Part shown: positions 59,712 through 64,000 of the stretch, in pieces
Layout of the letters: each line of letters begins with the position of its first letter
Position numbering within the stretch: position 1 is the stretch's first letter
Origin: CAG-964 sp902789345
GTDB lineage: Bacteria; Bacillota; Clostridia; Oscillospirales; Acutalibacteraceae
Direction: 5' to 3' (one strand)
Length of the DNA: 64,000 bases
Assembly: GCA_052117325.1 (NCBI GenBank)
Contig: JBQKJJ010000004.1
Notes under the pieces: generated by a model
Seen by the model: the letters and a program-made list of their open reading frames with translations, nothing else
Told to the model about the DNA's origin: nothing
Database searches by the model: none
Made by a program: the position numbers and the translations under genes

Positions 59712-60911
59712 TTACCTCCTTTTTAGGAAGGCAGCAGTACCACCACCCATATTTCCGTTATTTCTAAACGCCGGCGGAACATTAGAATTACCACCTGCCG
59801 GCATATTTGGCATGTTAGGCATACTTGGCATACCCGGGGCAGCACCCGGCTTCGGCTTCTCGTCAAACAACTCATTTTTACCGGCGTCAAAGCTATATTC
59901 ATAAGCTGTTTCAGGAGAAATAACACCCTGTGCAAGCAGATTGTCAATAGACATTTTTCTTGTAATCATACCTGCGCCCTGGTTAAGCTCTATAGTTTGC
60001 TCAATTTGCGGAATTTTGTTTTCTCTAATCAAGTTAGCTATAGCGGAGTTTACAAACATTATTTCAAACATACCTATTCTGCCCTTGATGTCACACCTTG
60101 GCAGAAGTCTTTGCGAAACAACCGCCTTCAGTGTTGTTGAAAGCTGGCTAAGCGCCTGCTTTTGTCTTTCAACAGGGTACATATCAATAAGACGGTCAAT
60201 AGTTTTAGCCGCACTTTCGGTATGTAGTGTTGAAAATACAAGGTGACCGGTTTCAGCAGCTCTAAGTGCAATTTCCATAGACTCAAGGTCACGAATCTCA
60301 CCCATTAGAATAACATCAGGGTCTTCACGAAGTGCTGACTTTAGTGCTGAAGAATAGCTTGCACTGTCCTCGCCCATTTCACGCTGGTTAATAATACAGC
60401 GGTTTGGTGTGTGCATATACTCAACAGGGTCCTCCAGTGTAATAATATGCAAGTTTTTTACTTTGTTGATTTCATTTATAATTGCCGCCAGTGTAGTAGA
60501 CTTACCACTACCTGTAGGTCCTGTTACCAAAACCAAGCCCTCTTGCAAAAGTAATATTTTACCCAATGACTCCGGCAGGTTTAAGCTTGACATCTCCGGT
60601 GGTTTTTCTTTAATAATACGCATTACAAGTGAAGAACCATGTCTTTGGCGAAATGCATTTACTCTGAAACGGGCACAGCCCTCCAGTGCATAGGAACAGT
60701 CGTAGTCACCTGTTGACAGGAAATCTGCCAAACCGTCGCTAGGCAATACCTGCGCAATGTAACCCAAAACTGTTTCGTCGTCAAGAACATCAAAGCCCTC
60801 AAAATATGTTACAACACCGTTTACTCTGTAAGCCGGCACATTGTTGCTGGACATATGAATATCAGATGCATTATGCTCAACGGCAAATCTAACCATATCC
60901 TCAAATTCCAA
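59712..60911 (-). CDS. pilT: Pilus retraction ATPase
   Basis: A 399-residue PilT. Walker A is GPTGSGKSTTLA near 127, the Asp box is ITLEDPVEYMH, Walker B is DVILMGEIRD and the His box is GHLVFSTLHTESA. The N-terminal PAS-like domain has ASDIHMSSNNVPAYRVNG. After the core (about 340), there is an unusual tail of about 45 residues rich in Pro, Met, Asn and Gly (PGMPSMPNMPNMPAGG). PilT normally depolymerises pili, which implies twitching. The tail may aid partner binding. The stop is 6 bases before pilC. Confidence 0.94.
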   Translation of the reverse strand: MEFEDMVRFAVEHNASDIHMSSNNVPAYRVNGVVTYFEGFDVLDDETVLGYIAQVLPSDGLADFLSTGDYDCSYALEGCARFRVNAFRQRHGSSLVMRIIKEKPPEMSSLNLPESLGKILLLQEGLVLVTGPTGSGKSTTLAAIINEINKVKNLHIITLEDPVEYMHTPNRCIINQREMGEDSASYSSALKSALREDPDVILMGEIRDLESMEIALRAAETGHLVFSTLHTESAAKTIDRLIDMYPVERQKQALSQLSTTLKAVVSQRLLPRCDIKGRIGMFEIMFVNSAIANLIRENKIPQIEQTIELNQGAGMITRKMSIDNLLAQGVISPETAYEYSFDAGKNELFDEKPKPGAAPGMPSMPNMPNMPAGGNSNVPPAFRNNGNMGGGTAAFLKRR

Positions 60912-60940
60912 TTTGTAACACCTTCCTCTCTCAATATTTT

Positions 60941-62650
60941 TTAATCTTCCTGATAAACCTCTGCAACAGTGTCAAAGTATGTTTCAAAGGTGATTACACC
61001 GTCAACAAGTAGTCTTCGCAGGTTTTCCTTCATTGAAATCATACCGTCTTCTATTGCTATATCGTTTAACTCTTCGGTAGTTTTTTCCTCATGAATAGCG
61101 TGCTTTATTTTGTTGGTTACAATCATTATTTCGTGTACGGCTGTACGGCCCTTGCTGCCTGCAAAGTTACAGCGCTCACAGCCGCCTTTTTTAGCATCAT
61201 ATAATGTTATGTCACTGTCAAGTGGCATACCTATCATACCAAGCTCGCTTTCGGTAGCCTTATGCGGTACTCTGCAGTAAGGGCAAACCTTTCTAACAAG
61301 TTTCTGTGCTATAACGCCAAGTAATGATGATGATACCATAAACTTCTCAACGCCCATATCTATCAGTCTTACAACCGAGCTGGCCGCATTGTAGGTATGT
61401 ATTGTTGACAATACCAAGTGACCTGTAATAGCGGCAGACGCTGCTATTTCAGCAGTTTCTTTATCACGAATCTCACCGACCATTATAATGTCCGGGTCTT
61501 GTCGCAATATAGAACGCAAAACACTTGCAAAAGTCAGACCTGCTTTTTCGTTAATATTAACCTGTGTAATTCCCGGTATAACCATTTCTACAGGGTTTTC
61601 AACTGTAATAATATTTGTTTCGTCATTATTAAGCTGTGACAGGCCTGTGTAAAGTGTTGTAGATTTACCGGAACCTGTAGCACCTGACAAAAGTATAATA
61701 CCACGGTTACTGTGAAGCAGGGTTTCAAACTTTTCTTTGTTTTCGTCTATAAATCCTATGCTGTCAACTTCCAGCTTAACACCTAAAGCGGTTGTAATTC
61801 TGATAACTATTTTCTCGCCGAAAACACCCGGCAAGTCAGAAACACGCATATCAATTTTTGTTTGTCCCACAGTATAGTGCAAACGACCATCCTGCGGTAT
61901 TCTCTTTTCTGCAATGTTCATTCCCGATATAAACTTTATACGGCTTATAATTGACGGTGCAAGCTGCTTTGATATTCTTGTATATTCACGCAGCTTACCG
62001 TCTATACGGAAACGAATTCTCATATCTTCTTCTTGTGGCTCAATATGAATATCCGACACCTTCAGATTTACGGCATCTTCAAACATTTTATTTACCAGCT
62101 TTATAATAGGCTGGTCTTCAACATTTTCTTCCTCGTCATCTGTATTGTTATCGTCGTTCTGCATTTGCTGCATAATGTATTCCTGTGCTTCGTCATACAT
62201 TTTTGCCTGCTGATCAGAGCTAAACAGTTCATCCTGCTTTGCCTTGATTTGTGACGGTGTAGAAACAACCATTCTAACCTTTTTCTTTACATAGCTGGAA
62301 ACAGTTGAATTTACACGGTAATCAAGGGGATTAGATGTAGCAAATACAAGTCTGCCGTTTTGTTCATCTATAGGTACTATATTGTAGTCACGCATCATAT
62401 TTTCGGGTATAACTGAATGCATACCCTCCGGTATAGCCATTTCGGTCAAGTCAACCATTTCAAGGTGCATTCGCTCTGCAAGTGTAGCGTAAATATCCCA
62501 CTCGCTTACAAGCCCCTCTTGTACCAGTGCCTCCTCCAAAGTAATAGAGTCGTCATCCTGGTATTTTTGCTGCACCTTTTTTATATTTTTCAGTGAAACA
62601 AGCTCCTTGGCAACAAGGCTATTTTGAATGTTGAATTTAGAATTCTTCAT
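60941..62650 (-). CDS. pilB: Pilus assembly ATPase
   Basis: A 569-residue PilB/GspE. An N-terminal MshEN-type region (about 1-160) precedes the ATPase core. Walker A is GATGSGKSTTLY near 324, the Asp box is ITVENPVEMVIPG, Walker B is DIIMVGEIRDKETAE and the His box is LVLSTIHTYNA. Four Cys (VCPYCR ... GCERC) form the zinc motif of this family. It powers pilin extension. It lies between pilD and pilT. Confidence 0.94.
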   Translation of the reverse strand: MKNSKFNIQNSLVAKELVSLKNIKKVQQKYQDDDSITLEEALVQEGLVSEWDIYATLAERMHLEMVDLTEMAIPEGMHSVIPENMMRDYNIVPIDEQNGRLVFATSNPLDYRVNSTVSSYVKKKVRMVVSTPSQIKAKQDELFSSDQQAKMYDEAQEYIMQQMQNDDNNTDDEEENVEDQPIIKLVNKMFEDAVNLKVSDIHIEPQEEDMRIRFRIDGKLREYTRISKQLAPSIISRIKFISGMNIAEKRIPQDGRLHYTVGQTKIDMRVSDLPGVFGEKIVIRITTALGVKLEVDSIGFIDENKEKFETLLHSNRGIILLSGATGSGKSTTLYTGLSQLNNDETNIITVENPVEMVIPGITQVNINEKAGLTFASVLRSILRQDPDIIMVGEIRDKETAEIAASAAITGHLVLSTIHTYNAASSVVRLIDMGVEKFMVSSSLLGVIAQKLVRKVCPYCRVPHKATESELGMIGMPLDSDITLYDAKKGGCERCNFAGSKGRTAVHEIMIVTNKIKHAIHEEKTTEELNDIAIEDGMISMKENLRRLLVDGVITFETYFDTVAEVYQED

Positions 62651-62669
62651 ACTAAGCTTCTCCCCGACT

Positions 62670-63437
62670 TTATAAAATGCTTAAATACAAATTAATTAAA
62701 AATGCTAAAAGCTGATGTAACACTATTGTTACAAAAACTCCTACACAAATTGAAGGTCCAAAGGGAATATAATTCTCTGTTTCTTTTTTTCTTACAGCAT
62801 TTACAATAAGCGTAACAAGTATAATTACAAAGGCAACAAGTATGGCTATAAGCAGTGCCATAGCTACATTTGGGAAGCCTGTTGCTATGCCTACTGCGGC
62901 AAACAGCTTTACATCGCCAAAGCCCATACCGTCTTTTTTGGCTACAAGCATTGTAATTAAATTCACTACAACTATAAGCAGCCCCACGCTTATGCCGCCT
63001 ACTAACGGCGACCACCAATTCTTAATTAAGTATTGGCTGTGAGTAAGGTCGTAATACGCAAATATTAACGAAAGTACAGCCGCCAGCACTGCAAACTGGT
63101 CCGGTATTATAAAATACTTTCCGTCTGACAGTATAACCATAGTAAGCACGAAAGTTAAAAGCATTACTATAAGGCTGTACCAACTAAGGCCAAACACCAT
63201 ATACACAAGTGCAAAAGCTGCACCGGAAAGCAGACTGCCTATTATATACAGCGGCTTTCCTATAAAGCGCTTGCCTTCCAGCATATCCTGCGTAGGCTCC
63301 TCGTTATAATCGCACAGCCACTGTGCAGGCACTTTGTTCAGCAGTGCTACTCCTGCAATATACAGCAGTACGCCTGCAAGTGCCGACACAGCCGCCAGCA
63401 CTAAATTAAATGCTGTAGGTTCTACAAATATACTCAT
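62670..63437 (-). CDS. pilD: Prepilin peptidase (A24 type), no N-terminal methylase Cys motif
   Basis: A 255-residue polytopic protein with about seven spans. The two catalytic aspartates are in SDGKYFIIPDQ near 105-115 and in GMGFGDVKLF near 175. This is the GxGD aspartyl protease pattern that cleaves prepilins. The CxxC motif of the N-methylating domain is absent. It lies 9 bases after the PilO-like gene and 19 before pilB. Confidence 0.88.
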   Translation of the reverse strand: MSIFVEPTAFNLVLAAVSALAGVLLYIAGVALLNKVPAQWLCDYNEEPTQDMLEGKRFIGKPLYIIGSLLSGAAFALVYMVFGLSWYSLIVMLLTFVLTMVILSDGKYFIIPDQFAVLAAVLSLIFAYYDLTHSQYLIKNWWSPLVGGISVGLLIVVVNLITMLVAKKDGMGFGDVKLFAAVGIATGFPNVAMALLIAILVAFVIILVTLIVNAVRKKETENYIPFGPSICVGVFVTIVLHQLLAFLINLYLSIL

Positions 63438-63446
63438 AGCTTCGGC

Positions 63447-64000
63447 TTATCCTGCTGTTGTAGCAGCCTGAGTTGGCTGAGTTGTTGACGCAGTAGTGTC
63501 AAAGTAGTACAGTGTTATGTTCATATTAATACTACTGTCATCTGACTTTGAACCTTCACCGCCACTTATGCTACAGCTGTTTACATAGTAACAGCCCTTT
63601 GATTTTTGCTCAAAGAACTTCAGCATACTAAGGGCAGTTTCATAATTGCCACTGTAATTAAGTGTAATACTAACGGATTTTACAGGGTAACCGCCGTTAG
63701 AGGTTCTGTTTAGCTTATCATTCTGTGGTTCACCAAGGCTGTAATTTTGTAATGTAATATTTCTGTCCGAACAGTACTGCTCAATTTCCTTTGTACAGGT
63801 ATCCAGGTCAACAAAAAGCTCCTTTTGCTTTTTGTCATACTCGGCTTGGTTTTTCTTTATTTCTGCCTCTATTTTGTCCTGCTGTGACAGTGCAGTATCA
63901 TACTCTGCTATCTTTTTAACATTTTCATTATGCTCGTTTATCATAGTTGGTGCATTGTTAATAAGGGACATGCCGATGAAAATCCAAAAAACAATGGCGA
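63447..64000 (-). CDS. PilO-like pilus alignment protein, N-terminus off the window
   Basis: The frame continues past the right edge, because AIVFWIFIGMSLINNAP reads as a membrane span in the last bases before 64000. A coiled coil follows (QQDKIEAEIKKNQAEYDKKQ), then an alpha/beta domain (SVSITLNYSGNYETALSMLKF) and a Thr/Gln-rich tail. This matches PilO/PilN-type proteins of the alignment complex. Upstream pilM/pilN genes are expected beyond the edge. Confidence 0.7.
   Translation of the reverse strand, partial: AIVFWIFIGMSLINNAPTMINEHNENVKKIAEYDTALSQQDKIEAEIKKNQAEYDKKQKELFVDLDTCTKEIEQYCSDRNITLQNYSLGEPQNDKLNRTSNGGYPVKSVSITLNYSGNYETALSMLKFFEQKSKGCYYVNSCSISGGEGSKSDDSSINMNITLYYFDTTASTTQPTQAATTAG

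Overview
The window looks like chromosome from a low-GC Gram-positive anaerobe of the Ruminococcus type (Clostridia, Oscillospiraceae). The evidence is an IspH-S1 fusion, a T-box leader on alaS, AT-rich promoters with strong AGGAGG-type ribosome sites, YhgE/Pip and DUF436 proteins, a secreted GH13 amylase with a long Thr/Pro linker and C-terminal anchor, and a Gram-positive type IV pilus operon. The pilus plus amylase combination recalls gut starch degraders such as Ruminococcus bromii, but I infer the species only. No insertion sequence, integrase, CRISPR array or rRNA is visible.

Layout. 1-3.5 kb: edge of a membrane protein gene, pyrophosphatase, a small membrane protein, and a cytoplasmic GH13 enzyme fused to DUF1653. 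3.6-6.5 kb: an isolated phage-type cassette on the minus strand (baseplate-like protein, LamG-like protein, CHAP endolysin, XhlA-like protein, holin-like protein). 6.7-11.7 kb: DinB under a LexA-type box, a FUSC transporter, hisH-hisF. 12-17.5 kb: RpiR regulator, BaiN-type flavoprotein, cmk, plsC, ispH-S1. 17.7-23.5 kb: ackA, tmcAL, sirtuin and a CtpE-like P-type ATPase. 23.7-28.3 kb: DUF896, small alarmone synthetase, transglutaminase-like lipoprotein, YhgE/Pip. 28.7-34.1 kb: a surface-polymer operon (TagG/TagH-type exporter, IspD/TarI-type cytidylyltransferase, epimerase, SDR-LicD fusion). 34.3-38.5 kb: Sfp-type transferase, HD, DUF436 and PqqD proteins, and a divergent ABC exporter. 38.6-46.5 kb: aminotransferases, a PK_C-like protein, T-box and alaS, a repeat-rich zinc-ribbon protein, an Hpt protein. 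46.6-51.9 kb: tRNA-Leu(CAA), a small Cys protein, pgeF, a lipoprotein, prfC, hemW. 52-64 kb: the secreted MalS-like amylase, then a type IV pilus operon running off the right edge.

How the parts fit. The two GH13 enzymes suggest starch or maltodextrin use outside and inside the cell. The pilus operon, just upstream of the amylase on the same strand but separated from it by a terminator and a promoter, could serve adhesion or motility. AckA, TmcAL and the sirtuin all handle acetyl or acetate groups. The 28.7-34.1 kb operon has what is needed to activate, modify and export a surface glycopolymer.

The most interesting signals are: ideal internal Shine-Dalgarno/ATG pairs at domain boundaries in two genes (endolysin, 4462; ispH-S1, 16317); the isolated lysis cassette with a perfect 12-bp palindrome in its leader; a 14-bp dyad across the dinB -10; a LicD protein fused to a degenerate copy of the neighbouring epimerase; an orphan PqqD beside an ABC exporter; and a very large PilX-like pilus component. 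I see no complete new defence or RiPP system. All family names come from reading motifs; no database search was run.
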